Assembly (NCBI RefSeq): GCF_916700565.1
Contig: NZ_CAKAKO010000001.1
Coordinates: forward strand, 558,001-622,000
Length of the DNA: 64,000 nucleotides
Source of the DNA: Xenophilus sp. Marseille-Q4582
GTDB lineage: Bacteria; Pseudomonadota; Gammaproteobacteria; Burkholderiales; Burkholderiaceae_C
Direction of reading: 5' to 3'
This document shows, piece by piece, positions 11,183-21,236 of the stretch. Made by a program: the position numbers and the translations under genes. Below the pieces are notes generated by a model. It saw only the letters and a program-made list of their open reading frames with translations. It was not told the DNA's origin and did no database searches. Positions within the stretch are counted from its first letter, which is position 1, and each line of letters starts with the position of its first letter.

Positions 11183-12091
11183 ATGACCCATTCCTATCCC
11201 ACCCTCGAAGATGCCGTCGGCCAGACGCCCCTGGTGGCGCTGCAGCGCATCGATGCGGCCCGCAATGCCGAGCGCGGCAACGTCATCCTGGCCAAGCTGG
11301 AGGGCAACAACCCGGCGGGTTCGGTCAAGGACCGGCCCGCGCTGTCGATGATCCGGCGCGCGGAGGAGCGCGGCGAGATCCGGCCCGGCGACACGCTGAT
11401 CGAAGCCACCTCGGGCAACACCGGCATTGCCTTGGCGATGGCCGCCGCCATCAAGGGCTACCGCATGCTGCTGATCATGCCGGAGGACCTGTCGGTCGAG
11501 CGCGCCCAGACCATGAAGGCCTATGGCGCCGAGCTGATCCTCACGCCCAAGAGCGGCGGCATGGAATACGCGCGCGACCTGGCCGACCAGATGGTGGCCC
11601 AGGGCAAGGGCCGCGTGCTGGACCAGTTCGCCAACCCCGACAACCCGCGCATCCACTACGAAACCACGGGCCCCGAGCTGTGGGCGCAGACCGGCGGGCG
11701 CATCACCCACTTCGTGAGCGCGATGGGCACCACGGGCACCATCACCGGCGTGTCGCGCTTCCTCAAGGAGAAGAACCCGGCCGTCCAGATCGTGGGCGCG
11801 CAGCCCGACGAAGGCTCGCGCATCCCGGGCATCCGCAAGTGGCCGCAGGAATACCTGCCCAAGATCTACGACCCCTCGCGCGTGGACCAGGTCGTGAACG
11901 TCAGCCAGGACGAGGCCGAGGAAATGGCCCGGCGGCTGGCGCGCGAGGAAGGCATCTTCGGCGGCATCTCGGCCGCCGGCGCGCTGTGGGTGGCGCTGGA
12001 AGTGGCCAAGACGGTGGAGAACGCGACCATCGTCTTCGTGGTCTGTGACCGTGGCGACCGCTACCTGTCGACCGGCGTCTTCCCGGCCTGA
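11183..12091 (+). CDS. cysM: Cysteine synthase B
   Basis: PLP-dependent O-acetylserine sulfhydrylase, making cysteine from O-acetylserine and sulfide or thiosulfate. 302 aa starting at ATG 11183 (MTHSYPTLEDAVGQTPL). The Schiff-base lysine is Lys49 in 'EGNNPAGSVKDR'; the substrate loop is 'EATSGNTGIAL' and the phosphate-binding loop 'GTTGTITG'. The 'NNPAGSVKD' form and the shorter length favour the CysM subclass over CysK. It is followed co-directionally by a NUDIX hydrolase and tusA, the latter also in sulfur metabolism. Confidence 0.93.
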   Translation: MTHSYPTLEDAVGQTPLVALQRIDAARNAERGNVILAKLEGNNPAGSVKDRPALSMIRRAEERGEIRPGDTLIEATSGNTGIALAMAAAIKGYRMLLIMPEDLSVERAQTMKAYGAELILTPKSGGMEYARDLADQMVAQGKGRVLDQFANPDNPRIHYETTGPELWAQTGGRITHFVSAMGTTGTITGVSRFLKEKNPAVQIVGAQPDEGSRIPGIRKWPQEYLPKIYDPSRVDQVVNVSQDEAEEMARRLAREEGIFGGISAAGALWVALEVAKTVENATIVFVVCDRGDRYLSTGVFPA

Positions 12092-12151
12092 TTCCCACCC
12101 CGTTCGCGCGGGCGACACGCCGAACTCGCGACAACAAAGAGACTCCCCGCC

Positions 12152-12721
12152 ATGAAACTGCCTCGCTTTTGCCCCGACTGCGCCACGCCGCTCGAATGGA
12201 TCGCGCTCATGGAGGATGGCGGCCCCAAGGAGCGCCTGCGCTGCGTCAACTGCGGCCACACGCACTGGGGCAACCCCACGCCGGTGCTGGCCGCCATCGT
12301 GGAGTACCGCGGCCAGGTGCTGCTGGCGCGCAATGCGGCCTGGCCCGGCAAGATGTTCGCGCTGATCACCGGCTTCATGGAAGCGGGCGAGTCGCCGCAG
12401 GAAGGCATCGCGCGCGAGGTCAAGGAAGAAACCAACCTCGACGTGCTGAGCTGCAGCATCGTGGGCGCCTACGATTTCAAGCGCATGAATCAGGTCATCA
12501 TCGCCTACCACGTGGTGGCCGAGGGCGAGGTGAAGCTCTCGCCCGAGCTGGTGGACTACCGGCTCTACGACCTGCCCGACCTGAAGTGCTGGCCCGCCGG
12601 CACGGGCTACGCCCTGGCCGACTGGCTGCGCACGCGCGGCCACGAGCCGGTGTTCTTCACGGCGCAGGAGAACGAGGAGCGGCGCCGCGGCCTCGACCTG
12701 CCGCCTTCGGAGAATTCCTGA
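12152..12721 (+). CDS. NUDIX hydrolase with N-terminal zinc ribbon
   Basis: 189-aa pyrophosphohydrolase. Cys7, Cys10, Cys31 and Cys34 form a zinc-ribbon pair (CPDC...CVNC), as in NudC-like NADH pyrophosphatases. The NUDIX box runs from Gly74 to Leu96 with catalytic REVKEE; the usual Gly near the end is replaced by Asn95. 'GFMEAGESPQEG' resembles NADH/NAD-cap type enzymes, but the full NudC architecture is absent, so the nucleotide substrate is uncertain. Its stop overlaps the tusA start (TGATG), implying coupled translation. Confidence 0.85.
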   Translation: MKLPRFCPDCATPLEWIALMEDGGPKERLRCVNCGHTHWGNPTPVLAAIVEYRGQVLLARNAAWPGKMFALITGFMEAGESPQEGIAREVKEETNLDVLSCSIVGAYDFKRMNQVIIAYHVVAEGEVKLSPELVDYRLYDLPDLKCWPAGTGYALADWLRTRGHEPVFFTAQENEERRRGLDLPPSENS

Positions 12722-12963
12722 TGTCTTCGGCTGAACTGCACATCGACCGCGAGATCGATACGCGCGGCCTGAACTGCCCGCTGCCCATCCTCAAGGCCAA
12801 GAAGGCCCTCAACGACATGGCCAGCGGCCAGCTGCTCAAGGTGGTGTCCACCGACCCGGGTTCGCTGCGCGACTTCCAGGCCTTTGCGCGCCAGACCGGC
12901 AACGAGCTGATGGACCAGCAGACGGCGGGTGCCGACTTCATCCACGTGCTCAAGCGGCGCTGA
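12721..12963 (+). CDS. tusA: TusA/SirA-family sulfur-carrier protein
   Basis: 80-aa cytoplasmic sulfurtransferase of the TusA family. It carries the signature 'DTRGLNCPLPILKAKKAL' with Cys19 in the CPxP motif, the residue that accepts persulfide sulfur. TusA proteins deliver sulfur for tRNA thiolation or other sulfur trafficking. Its ATG overlaps the NUDIX stop codon. Its position behind cysM is consistent with a sulfur role; which sulfur acceptor it serves is not evident. Confidence 0.9.
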   Translation: MSSAELHIDREIDTRGLNCPLPILKAKKALNDMASGQLLKVVSTDPGSLRDFQAFARQTGNELMDQQTAGADFIHVLKRR

Positions 12964-13032
12964 GGCCGGCGCGCGGCGCCGGCAGCAAAAGGGGGCGCTT
13001 CCCACTGAGGGGGTGGCGGCCCGTCGACGATG

Positions 13033-13057
13033 AAAAAGCCCGGCGCACGGCCGGGCT
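13033..13057 (-). terminator. Intrinsic terminator after galU
   Basis: On the minus strand AGCCCGGC-loop-GCCGGGCT (13057-13050 with 13044-13037) is followed by TTTTT (A-run 13033-13037 on plus). It sits 25 bp beyond the galU stop. It may also slow rightward transcription from tusA. Confidence 0.82.
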
Positions 13058-13081
13058 GTTCGTTGGGGCGCGCCGGCGCGC

Positions 13082-13969
13082 TCAGAGCTTGAGCGAGCGC
13101 AGGTAGTCGCGGAAGGATTCGCCGACTTCGGCATGCGCCAGCGCGAGTTCCACGGTGGCTTGCAGGAAGCCTTCCTTGGCCCCGCAGTCGTAGCGCGTGC
13201 CCTTGTACGCGTAGGCGTAGACGCTTTCCTTCTTCAGCAGCGAGGCGATGCCGTCGGTCAGCTGGATCTCGCCGCCTGCGCCCTTGGGCTGGTTGCGGAT
13301 CTCGTCGAACACCCCGGGCGTCAGGATGTAGCGGCCGGCCACGGCCAGGCGCGAGGGCGCCTTCTCGGGCGCCGGCTTCTCGACCATCGCGCTGACCTTG
13401 GTGAGGTCGTTGCCCATCGCATCGCCGGCCACGATGCCGTAGCGCTTGACCTGGTCCAGCGGCACTTCCTGCACGGCGAGCACCGAGCCGCCCAGGTTGT
13501 TGTAGTTGCGCACCATCTGCGCCAGCACGCCTTCGCCGTCCTTGGGGCCGACCATCAGGTCATCGGCCAGCAGCACGGCGAAGGGCTGGTCGCCCACCAG
13601 GTGCTCGGCGCACAGCACGGCATGGCCCAGGCCCAGCATGCGCGGCTGGCGCACGTAAGAGCAGGTCATGTCCTCGGGCGCGACGGAGCGGGCGATGTGC
13701 AGCAGTGCGTCCTTGCCGCTGGCCTCGAGCTGGCTTTCCAGCTCGTAGGCGGTGTCGTAATGGTCTTCGATGGCGCGCTTGTTGCGGCCGGTGACGAAGA
13801 TCATGTCGCGGATGCCGGCGGCATAGGCCTCCTCGACCGCGTACTGGATCAGCGGCTTGTCCACCACGGGCAGCATTTCCTTCGGCTGGGCCTTGGTGGC
13901 GGGCAGAAAACGGGTGCCGAAGCCGGCAACGGGGAAGACAGCCTTGCGGATGCGCGTCGAAGTGGGCAT
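13082..13969 (-). CDS. galU: UTP-glucose-1-phosphate uridylyltransferase
   Basis: Makes UDP-glucose from UTP and glucose-1-phosphate for exopolysaccharide, LPS and trehalose synthesis. 295 aa, full family length. The nucleotidyltransferase signature '[25 protein letters not shown]' region is intact, followed by '[28 protein letters not shown]' with the metal-binding Asp, and C-terminal '[14 protein letters not shown]'. It lies downstream of valS on the same strand with a 92-bp gap and its own terminator. It could supply UDP-glucose to the GtrB-type enzyme at 48.7 kb. Confidence 0.96.
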   Translation of the reverse strand: MPTSTRIRKAVFPVAGFGTRFLPATKAQPKEMLPVVDKPLIQYAVEEAYAAGIRDMIFVTGRNKRAIEDHYDTAYELESQLEASGKDALLHIARSVAPEDMTCSYVRQPRMLGLGHAVLCAEHLVGDQPFAVLLADDLMVGPKDGEGVLAQMVRNYNNLGGSVLAVQEVPLDQVKRYGIVAGDAMGNDLTKVSAMVEKPAPEKAPSRLAVAGRYILTPGVFDEIRNQPKGAGGEIQLTDGIASLLKKESVYAYAYKGTRYDCGAKEGFLQATVELALAHAEVGESFRDYLRSLKL

Positions 13970-14061
13970 GGACGGGTCGGTAGGAGGTGGAAAGTCTGGA
14001 TGCCTGGGGGCCAGGCGCGGGAAACGCCACGCATGGTAGCGAACCGCACCGGCACCGGCTG

Positions 14062-16989
14062 TCAGCCGAGGCGCTGGCGTTGGGACTGCAGGCGCGTCAA
14101 TGCGGCGGAGAAATCGGCCAGGCGCTGCTTTTCCTGCTCGATCACGGCCGCCGGAGCGCGCGCCACGAAGGACTCGTTGCCCAGCTTGCCGTTCGCCTTG
14201 GCGATCTCGCCTTCCAGGCGTGCGATCTCCTTGCCCAGGCGCACGCGCTCGGCGGCGACGTCGATTTCCACGTGCAGCGCCAGGCGCAGGCCGCCCACCA
14301 CGGCCACGGGCGCGGCCTGGGCGGCGGCCGTCCAGGCCGCTTCGTCCTCGAAGACCTTCACTTCGTTGAGCTTGGCCAGCGCCTGCAGCACGGCAGCCGC
14401 GCCCTGCAGGAACTCGGCCTCGGCCGGGCTTTCGGCCAGCACGTACAGGGGCAGGCGCTGGGCGGGCGAGACGTTCATCTCACCGCGCAAGGTGCGGCAG
14501 GCGGCCACCAGCGACTTGAGCTTGGCCACATGGGCTTCGGCCGCTTCGTCGATCTTCTCGGGCTGCGCGACCGGGTAGGCGGCAATCATGATCGACGCGC
14601 CAGCGTGCCCCGAGGCCTCGGAAGTGGCGGGCCAGCGGCCCGCCACGGGCGCCACCTTCTGCCACAGCTCTTCCGTGATGAAGGGGATGACCGGGTGCGC
14701 CAGGCGCAGCAGCGCTTCCAGCGTGCGGATCAGCGTGCGGCGCGTGGCGCGCTGCTGCGCCTCGTTGCCGGTCTGGAGCTGCACCTTGGCGATTTCCAGG
14801 TACCAGTCGCAGAAGGCGTCCCAGGCGAACTGGTAGATGGCGTTGGCCACGTTATCGAGGCGGTATTCCTCGAAGCCCTTGGCCACCTCCATCTCCACGC
14901 GCTGCAGCTGCGAGGCGATCCAGCGGTCGGCCTGGCTGAAATGCATGTAGCCGTGGAAGGCGCCGCCGGCTTGGCATTCGGCCTTGGTGTGCTCCTTCAG
15001 GCCGCAGTCGTGGCCTTCGCAGTTCATCAGCACGAAACGCGTGGCGTTCCAGAGCTTGTTGCAGAAGTTGCGATAGCCCTCGCAGCGCTTGGAATCGAAG
15101 TTGATGCTGCGGCCCAGCGAGGCCAGCGCCGCGAAGGTGAAGCGCAGTGCGTCGGCGCCGTAGGCCGGAATGCCTTCGGGGAATTCCTTCTGGGTCTGCT
15201 GGCGCACCTTGGGCGCGGTCTCGGGCTTGCGCAGGCCGGTGGTGCGCTTGTCCAGCAGCGGGGCGAGCGCGATCCCGTCGATCAGGTCCACCGGGTCGAG
15301 CACGTTGCCTTCGGACTTGGACATCTTCTTGCCCTGCGCGTCGCGCACCAGGCCGTGGATGTACACATGCTTGAAGGGCACGCGGCCCGTGAAGTGGGTG
15401 GTCATCATGATCATCCGGGCGACCCAGAAGAAGATGATGTCGTAGCCCGTCACCAGCGTGGTGGAGGGCAGGTACAGGTCGTAGTCCTTGAGGGCGTTGC
15501 CGTCTTCCAGCGCCTCGGGCCAGCCCAGCGACGAGAAGGGCACCAGCGCCGACGAATACCAAGTGTCCAGCACGTCCTCGTCGCGCGTCAGCGTCTTGCC
15601 GGGGGCCTGCTGCTGCGCTTCCTCCTCGCTGCGCGCCACGTAGACCCGGCCGTCCTCGTCGTACCAGGCCGGGATCTGGTGGCCCCACCAGAGCTGGCGG
15701 CTGATGCACCAGTCCTGGATGTTGTTCATCCACTGGTTGTAGGTGTTGACCCAGTTCTCGGGCACGAAGCGCACCTGGCCCGACTGCACGGCGTCGATGG
15801 CCTTCTGTGCGATGGACTTGCCGCCCGGGTCCTTCTCGCTGGGCTTGCTCATGGCCACGAACCACTGGTCCGTCAGCATGGGCTCGACCACCTGGCCCGT
15901 GCGCGCGCAGCGCGGCACCATCAGCTTGTGCTTCTTGGTCTCGACCAGCGCGCCGGCCGCTTCCAGGTCGGCCACCACGGCCTTGCGCGCGACGAAGCGG
16001 TCCAGGCCGCGGTACTTCTCGGGCGCGTTCTCGTTGATCTTCGCATCCAGCGTCAGCACGCTGATCATCGGCAGGCCGTGGCGCTGGCCCACGGCGTAGT
16101 CGTTGTTGTCATGCGCGGGCGTGACCTTCACCACGCCGGTGCCGAACTCGCGGTCCACGTAGTCGTCGGCAATGATGGGGATCAGGCGGTCCACCAGCGG
16201 CAGGCGCACGTTCTTGCCGACCAGCGCGGTGTAACGCTCGTCCTCGGGGTGCACCATCACGGCCACGTCGCCCAGCATGGTCTCGGGGCGCGTGGTGGCC
16301 ACCGTCAGGCTGCCGCTGCCGTCTTCCAGCGGGTAGGCGATGTGCCAGAGGAAGCCGTCTTCCTCCTCGCTCTCCACTTCCAGGTCGCTCACGGCGCTCT
16401 TGAGCTCCGGGTCCCAGTTCACCAGGCGCTTGCCGCGGTAGATCAGGCCTTCCTGGTACAGGCGCACGAAGGTCTCGGTCACCACCTTGGACAGCTTGTC
16501 GTCCATGGTGAAGTACTCGCGGCTCCAGTCCACCGTGTCGCCCATGCGGCGCATCTGGTTCGTGATGGTGTTGCCGGACTGCTCCTTCCACTCCCACACC
16601 TTGGCCACGAAGTTCTTGCGGCCCAGGTCATGGCGGCTCTGGCCCTGGCCCTGCAACTGGCGCTCCACCACGATCTGCGTGGCGATGCCCGCGTGGTCGG
16701 TGCCGGGCACCCACAGCGTGTTCGCGCCCGCCATGCGGTGGTAGCGCGTGAGGCTGTCCATGATGGTCTGGTTGAAGGCGTGGCCCATGTGCAGCGTGCC
16801 GGTCACGTTCGGCGGCGGCAGCTGGATCGAGAAGGCGGGCGCCCCTTCCTTGGGCTGCTGCGTGCCGCGAAAGCCCGCCTTCGCATAGCCGCGCTTCTCC
16901 CATTCGGGGCCCCAGTGGGCTTCGAGGGCAGCGGGTTCAAAGGACTTGGACAGGCCGGCCAGGCCCGGTTGTTCGGGGGTGTCGCTCAT
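14062..16989 (-). CDS. valS: Valyl-tRNA synthetase
   Basis: Class Ia aminoacyl-tRNA synthetase of 975 aa charging tRNA-Val. The HIGH-type motif is '[15 protein letters not shown]', the zinc/editing insertion follows, and the KMSKS loop is '[13 protein letters not shown]'. The C-terminal coiled-coil arm ('[20 protein letters not shown]') is present. The start is ATG 16989 ([13 protein letters not shown]); the frame remains open upstream to 17442 but those residues do not resemble ValRS. Confidence 0.97.
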   Translation of the reverse strand: MSDTPEQPGLAGLSKSFEPAALEAHWGPEWEKRGYAKAGFRGTQQPKEGAPAFSIQLPPPNVTGTLHMGHAFNQTIMDSLTRYHRMAGANTLWVPGTDHAGIATQIVVERQLQGQGQSRHDLGRKNFVAKVWEWKEQSGNTITNQMRRMGDTVDWSREYFTMDDKLSKVVTETFVRLYQEGLIYRGKRLVNWDPELKSAVSDLEVESEEEDGFLWHIAYPLEDGSGSLTVATTRPETMLGDVAVMVHPEDERYTALVGKNVRLPLVDRLIPIIADDYVDREFGTGVVKVTPAHDNNDYAVGQRHGLPMISVLTLDAKINENAPEKYRGLDRFVARKAVVADLEAAGALVETKKHKLMVPRCARTGQVVEPMLTDQWFVAMSKPSEKDPGGKSIAQKAIDAVQSGQVRFVPENWVNTYNQWMNNIQDWCISRQLWWGHQIPAWYDEDGRVYVARSEEEAQQQAPGKTLTRDEDVLDTWYSSALVPFSSLGWPEALEDGNALKDYDLYLPSTTLVTGYDIIFFWVARMIMMTTHFTGRVPFKHVYIHGLVRDAQGKKMSKSEGNVLDPVDLIDGIALAPLLDKRTTGLRKPETAPKVRQQTQKEFPEGIPAYGADALRFTFAALASLGRSINFDSKRCEGYRNFCNKLWNATRFVLMNCEGHDCGLKEHTKAECQAGGAFHGYMHFSQADRWIASQLQRVEMEVAKGFEEYRLDNVANAIYQFAWDAFCDWYLEIAKVQLQTGNEAQQRATRRTLIRTLEALLRLAHPVIPFITEELWQKVAPVAGRWPATSEASGHAGASIMIAAYPVAQPEKIDEAAEAHVAKLKSLVAACRTLRGEMNVSPAQRLPLYVLAESPAEAEFLQGAAAVLQALAKLNEVKVFEDEAAWTAAAQAAPVAVVGGLRLALHVEIDVAAERVRLGKEIARLEGEIAKANGKLGNESFVARAPAAVIEQEKQRLADFSAALTRLQSQRQRLG

Positions 16990-17121
16990 GGGAATCCAGA
17001 CGGGGAGGCCACGCATTCTTCGGGTCGGCAAGGGGGTTGACGACCGGCCGCGCAGCAGGCGGAGGAAGCCGGGGATTTTAGGGCAGACCCTAGGAGGCTG
17101 CCGGGCCGGGGGATGGGCGTG

Positions 17122-17142
17122 AAAAGGGGCGCGCCGGCCCCT
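17122..17142 (-). terminator. Probable intrinsic terminator after the marR-containing operon
   Basis: On the minus strand AGGGGC (17142-17137) pairs with GCCCCT (17030s on the other arm are not involved; the partner is 17130-17125) across a 6-nt loop, followed by TTTTC. It sits about 24 bp beyond the marR stop. Confidence 0.65.
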
Positions 17143-17165
17143 GTGCCAGGCCCACCAGGCGCTGG

Positions 17166-17678
17166 CTACTCGCCGGTCGCGCGCCGCTCGGCCTTGTACA
17201 GCTTCTGCAGCAGCGTGCGCAGCGTGCCGCGTTCGCGCTCGGTCAGGGCGTCCGCGGCCTCGCTCTCCAGCTCGATCACGACCTTCTCGGTCTCCTGCGC
17301 TAGCGCCAGGCCGGCGGGCGTGAGGTGCAGGCCGATGGCGCGACCGTCGCGCGGATGCGGGTGGCGCTCGATCAGGCCGCGCCGGTCCAGCGCCGAGATC
17401 AGGCTGACCAGGTTGGGCGGCAGGATGTCCAGCGTGGCGCACAGCTGGCGCGAGGTGGCGCCGGGGTTGTGCGCCAGCAGCGCCAGCACCGAATACTCGA
17501 CCTGCTTGAGGCCGTAGGGCGCCATGCGCTCGAAGAACAGCGCGCTGATGCTGCTGTAGGCGCGGCGCGCGTTGTAGCCGATCAGGGCTTCGAGCGTGCC
17601 GGTGTCCAGGCGCTCGGGGGCGGGCAGTGGAGCGGCTGGGGGCGGTGCGGAAGGCTTCTTGCGGGGGGCGGCAGGCAT
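17166..17678 (-). CDS. MarR-family regulator, probable hydroxycinnamate-responsive repressor
   Basis: 170-aa winged-helix dimer. The core is '[20 protein letters not shown]', the recognition helix region '[19 protein letters not shown]' and the wing '[17 protein letters not shown]'. ATG 17678 is preferred because it lies 7 bp beyond the stop of the upstream dehydrogenase; ATG 17723 would add 15 residues overlapping it. As the last gene of the hydroxycinnamate operon it is the natural regulator. HcaR, CouR and FerC/FerR are MarR proteins that release DNA on binding hydroxycinnamoyl-CoA thioesters. The palindrome at 25869-25887 is its likely operator. Confidence 0.88.
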   Translation of the reverse strand: MPAAPRKKPSAPPPAAPLPAPERLDTGTLEALIGYNARRAYSSISALFFERMAPYGLKQVEYSVLALLAHNPGATSRQLCATLDILPPNLVSLISALDRRGLIERHPHPRDGRAIGLHLTPAGLALAQETEKVVIELESEAADALTERERGTLRTLLQKLYKAERRATGE

Positions 17679-17685
17679 CGTCCGG

Positions 17686-19422
17686 TCATTGTCGCGCGAG
17701 GACCGGGCGGGTCTTTTCCGCATGGGCGCTCAGGGTCCCCTCGGCGGCGCGCTTGACCATGCCCAGGCGCATCTCGAACTCCGGCAGCGCCCAGCGGCGG
17801 AAGGCCGTGGCGGGCCGGCTCCAGCGCAGCTCGTCGGCCGCCACGCCTTCGATGCGCGCCCAGGCCCAGGCCATCAGGCCCAGCATCACGGCACGCAGGA
17901 AGTCGTCGGCCACCTCGCAGGGCAGTCGCGGGTCGGCCTGCGCCGCCATCGCCACGCTGGTGCCCAGGTAGCGCAGCTGCGCCAGGCGGCGCTGCGCATC
18001 GGCGTCCGCCTCGCGCGAGGCGTCCAGCTCGTCGCGCAGCTCCAGCGCCACCGCCGACAGGGCGGCGCCGCTGTCGGGCAGCACCTTGCGCACCAGCAGA
18101 TCGATGGCCTGGATCTCGTTGGTGCCCTCGTAGATCATGGCCACGCGCGCGTCGCGCACATGCTGCTCGATGCCCCATTCGCGCACGTAGCCGTGGCCGC
18201 CGAAGACCTGCAGGCAGGCGCTGGCGCCCTCGAAGCCCTGCTGCGTGCAGGCCGCCTTGAGCACCGGCGTGACCAGCGCGCACCAGCGCTGCGCGCGTTC
18301 GCGCGCCTTCGGGTCCTGGGCATGGCGCGCCAGATCCAGCTGCACGCCGGTGCGGTAAGCCAGCAGGCGCGCGCCGTCGATCCAGGCGCGTTGCGTGTCC
18401 AAAATGCGCGCGATGACCGGGTGCTCGGCGATGTAGCTGGGCCCGGGCCCCGTCGCGCCGGGCGCCCTCATCTGCTGGCGTTCGCGCGCATAGGCCTCTG
18501 CCTTCTGCCAGGCGGCGTCCAGCAGGCCGATGCCCTGCAGCGCCACATGCAGGCGCGCGGCATTCATCATCACGAACATGGCGTTCAGGCCCTTGCCGGG
18601 CTCACCGACCCGCCAGCCCGTGGCCTCGTCGAAGCGCAGCACGCAGGTGGGGCTGCCGTGCAGGCCCATCTTCTCTTCGATGCGCTCGCAGTGGATGGCG
18701 TTGCGCGTGCCGTCAGGCAGCACCTTGGGCGCCAGCACCAGCGACAGGCCCTTGGGGCCTTCGGGCGCGTCGGGCAAACGGCACAGCACCAGGTGCACGA
18801 TGTTGTCCGTCAGGTCGTGCTCGCCGCCCGAGATGAAGATCTTGCCGCCCGTGAGGCGCACGCTGCCATCGGCCTGTGGCGTGGCGCGCGTGCGCACGCG
18901 GCCCAGGTCGCTGCCCGCATGCGCCTCGGTCAGCGCCATGGTGGCCAGCCATTCGCCGGTCGCGATCTTGCCCAGGTAGCGCGCCTTCAGCTCCTCGCTG
19001 CCGTGGTGCTTCAGGCATTCATACGCGCCGTGCAGCAGGCCGGGCGCCATGGTCCAGCCGTGATTGGCGGCCGACAGCCATTCGTAGAGCACGGCTTCCA
19101 GCACCGCGGGAAGGCCCTGGCCGCCGTCTTCGACCGCGGCCGAGAGCGCGGGCCAGCCGGCGTGCCGGAAGGCTTGGTAGGCCTCTTTGAAACCCGGCGG
19201 CGAGAGGACGGCGCCGGCCTCGAAGCGGCAGCCGATCTCGTCGCCCGAGCGGTTCAGCGGCGCGATCACCTCGGCCACGAACTTGCCCGCTTCCTCCAGC
19301 ACCTGCCGCGCCAGCGCCGCGTCCGTCTCGGCGAAGGCGGGCAGGGCCTGCCACTGCGCACTGCCGCCCAGCACGGTGTCGATCAGGAACAGCGAGTCGT
19401 CGGGGCGCGGGGCGTAGTCCAT
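17686..19422 (-). CDS. Long-form acyl-CoA dehydrogenase
   Basis: 578-aa FAD-dependent acyl-CoA dehydrogenase with a C-terminal extension beyond the usual 380 aa, as in the DmdC/FadE-like long class. Visible features are 'TMALTEAHAGSDLG' (FAD/substrate loop), 'KIFISGGEHDLTDNIVHLVL', and the catalytic-base region 'MIYEGTNEIQAIDLLVRK'. In this operon a plausible role is oxidising dihydrocinnamoyl-type (phenylpropanoyl) CoA esters to cinnamoyl-CoAs, feeding the hydratase; this is inference from context. It lies between the esterase gene (30-bp gap) and marR on the same strand. Confidence 0.85.
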   Translation of the reverse strand: MDYAPRPDDSLFLIDTVLGGSAQWQALPAFAETDAALARQVLEEAGKFVAEVIAPLNRSGDEIGCRFEAGAVLSPPGFKEAYQAFRHAGWPALSAAVEDGGQGLPAVLEAVLYEWLSAANHGWTMAPGLLHGAYECLKHHGSEELKARYLGKIATGEWLATMALTEAHAGSDLGRVRTRATPQADGSVRLTGGKIFISGGEHDLTDNIVHLVLCRLPDAPEGPKGLSLVLAPKVLPDGTRNAIHCERIEEKMGLHGSPTCVLRFDEATGWRVGEPGKGLNAMFVMMNAARLHVALQGIGLLDAAWQKAEAYARERQQMRAPGATGPGPSYIAEHPVIARILDTQRAWIDGARLLAYRTGVQLDLARHAQDPKARERAQRWCALVTPVLKAACTQQGFEGASACLQVFGGHGYVREWGIEQHVRDARVAMIYEGTNEIQAIDLLVRKVLPDSGAALSAVALELRDELDASREADADAQRRLAQLRYLGTSVAMAAQADPRLPCEVADDFLRAVMLGLMAWAWARIEGVAADELRWSRPATAFRRWALPEFEMRLGMVKRAAEGTLSAHAEKTRPVLARQ

Positions 19423-19452
19423 GGGAGACGGGAAGAAGGCAACAAGAGGAGG

Positions 19453-21180
19453 TCAGGAGGCGCTGCAGACGAAACTGCCGGCCTGTTCGGGGTCGCCGCC
19501 ACGGTAGCGCGCCACGGCGGGCCAGGCGCACAGCGGGCGGCTGCGCGTGGGCGACCAGGCGGCCGGCACTTCGGGGTTCGGGCTGGCGGTGCCGGCGCCG
19601 CGCGCGCGGGCCGTCACGGCATCGGGCGCCACGCCGCGCTCGACCCAGTCGACCAGTGGGGTCAGCAGATCGAACTGGTCGGTGGACGGGCCGCCGCGGC
19701 AATGGTTCATGGCCGGCACCGGGAAGTAGCGCACGAAGGCGGCGGCGCTGCCGCGGTGCGAGGCGTTCAGCGTCTCCCACCAGCGGGCCGTGTCGTCTGA
19801 AGAGAACACGCCGTCCGCGGTGCCGTGGTACACGATCATGCGCGCACCGCGCTCGCGCAGCGGCGACAGATCTCCGGCCGGTGGCAGCATGAAGGACAGG
19901 GCCGATTCGGTGTAGGGGCCGCTCGTGGCGCCGATCGTGGGTACGTCGCGGTCCAGGTCGAAGCCCAACGCGAAGGGCAGGCCCTGCGCGCGCTCGTGCA
20001 GCGGCGGCGTGCTGAAGATGAAGGCCACGGCCGCTGCGTCGCGCGTGCCCGGCGCCGCGAATTTCCAGCTGCGCCAGTCCTCGCCCGTGATCCCGGGGTC
20101 AAACGGGAAGCTGCTGTAGATGGGCTGCCCGGCGCTGTTGCGCGCGCCGGCGAAGACGCGCGCCAGCGCCTGCTTTTGCGCGGGCGCCAGGCAGGCGCCG
20201 CTGCTTGCTGCACCGGGGGCACAAGCCGGCACATCGCGTTCCACATCGAACTGCGCCTGGCAGGCCTTCACGTCGCTCACGATGCCGTCGGCCAGGCCGT
20301 CCAGCGCGTCGCAGCGCGCCGACACCTTCTGAGAGACCAGCATCAGTTGCTCACGCGTGAACGCGGTCTGCAGATCCGGCTGGCCCTGCGGCGTGCGGCC
20401 CGTGGCCAGCGGCGCCCATTGCTGCGCACCCCAGAGCTGCGCCACGGCGGCGCGCGGCAGGTTGAAGCCGGGGTTGCCGGCCAGCACGCCGTCATATTCG
20501 CCGGGCAGGCGCGACGCGGCCACCATGGCGTGGCGGCCGCCGTTGGAGCAGCCGCCGATGTAGGAGCGGTCCGGCCCGCGCCCGTAGGCGCTGGCGATCA
20601 GTTGCTTGGCCACGGGCGTGAGCTGCGTCACGGCGCCGTAGCCGTAGTCGATGCGCGCCTGCGGGTCCAGCCCGAAGCGCGGGTTCTGCGCACCCGTGTG
20701 GCCGGCGTCGGAGCTGACCACGGCAAAGCCCTGCTGCAGGGCCGTGTGCGTGGGCGCCCCGCCGCCGATGCTGCCCATGGCCGGCACCACCGCGCCGTCG
20801 AGCCCGCCGTTGACCTGGTGGAAGAAGCGGCCGTTCCAGGCCTGGGGCAGGCGCAGCTCGAAGCCGATGGCATAGCGCTGGCCATCGACCGGGCTGGTGC
20901 GCTCGTTGAGCTGGCCCTGCACCAGGCAATGCGCGGGTACCGCCGGGGTGGGGCCGGCGGCCGGCGCGGCGGCCACGGCTTCGGCGCGTGTGAGCCGCGT
21001 GCCCGCGGGCAGCGCGCCACGGGCCAGCGTTTCACACTGCTGCAGCGCGCCGGGGCGGGCGGCGGCCAGGGGCGGCGCGGAAGCACCGGGTGGGCTGCTG
21101 CCGCAGGCACCGAGCAACGCCGTGAAGGCGAGGAGGGCGCCCGCGCGGGCGGGCGTGCTGAGGCCGTGTCGTGCGCGCAT
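19453..21180 (-). CDS. Tannase/feruloyl-esterase family lipoprotein
   Basis: 575-aa serine esterase of the tannase/feruloyl esterase family (PF07519). ATG 21180 gives a lipoprotein signal with lipobox 'LLGAC' near residue 25, so it is probably outer-membrane anchored. The nucleophile is in 'IGGCSNGGRHAM' (CSxGG, whose Cys normally pairs with the Cys beside the catalytic His); Asp is in 'YHGTADGVFSSDD' and His in 'MNHCRGG'. Extra cysteines in the lid match the calcium-binding region of the family. It would cleave feruloyl, p-coumaroyl or chlorogenate-type esters outside the cytoplasm, feeding the CoA pathway encoded around it. Confidence 0.9.
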   Translation of the reverse strand: MRARHGLSTPARAGALLAFTALLGACGSSPPGASAPPLAAARPGALQQCETLARGALPAGTRLTRAEAVAAAPAAGPTPAVPAHCLVQGQLNERTSPVDGQRYAIGFELRLPQAWNGRFFHQVNGGLDGAVVPAMGSIGGGAPTHTALQQGFAVVSSDAGHTGAQNPRFGLDPQARIDYGYGAVTQLTPVAKQLIASAYGRGPDRSYIGGCSNGGRHAMVAASRLPGEYDGVLAGNPGFNLPRAAVAQLWGAQQWAPLATGRTPQGQPDLQTAFTREQLMLVSQKVSARCDALDGLADGIVSDVKACQAQFDVERDVPACAPGAASSGACLAPAQKQALARVFAGARNSAGQPIYSSFPFDPGITGEDWRSWKFAAPGTRDAAAVAFIFSTPPLHERAQGLPFALGFDLDRDVPTIGATSGPYTESALSFMLPPAGDLSPLRERGARMIVYHGTADGVFSSDDTARWWETLNASHRGSAAAFVRYFPVPAMNHCRGGPSTDQFDLLTPLVDWVERGVAPDAVTARARGAGTASPNPEVPAAWSPTRSRPLCAWPAVARYRGGDPEQAGSFVCSAS

Positions 21181-21236
21181 GGAAGGCTCGGCTTGCGGGC
21201 GGGTGGACGTGTGGGCGTGTGTGGGCAATCCGCCGA

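Noticed and set aside
13987-17040. A 1017-codon open frame antisense to valS
   Set aside because: valS is unmistakable on the other strand; the antisense translation is His/Gln/Arg-rich without domains.
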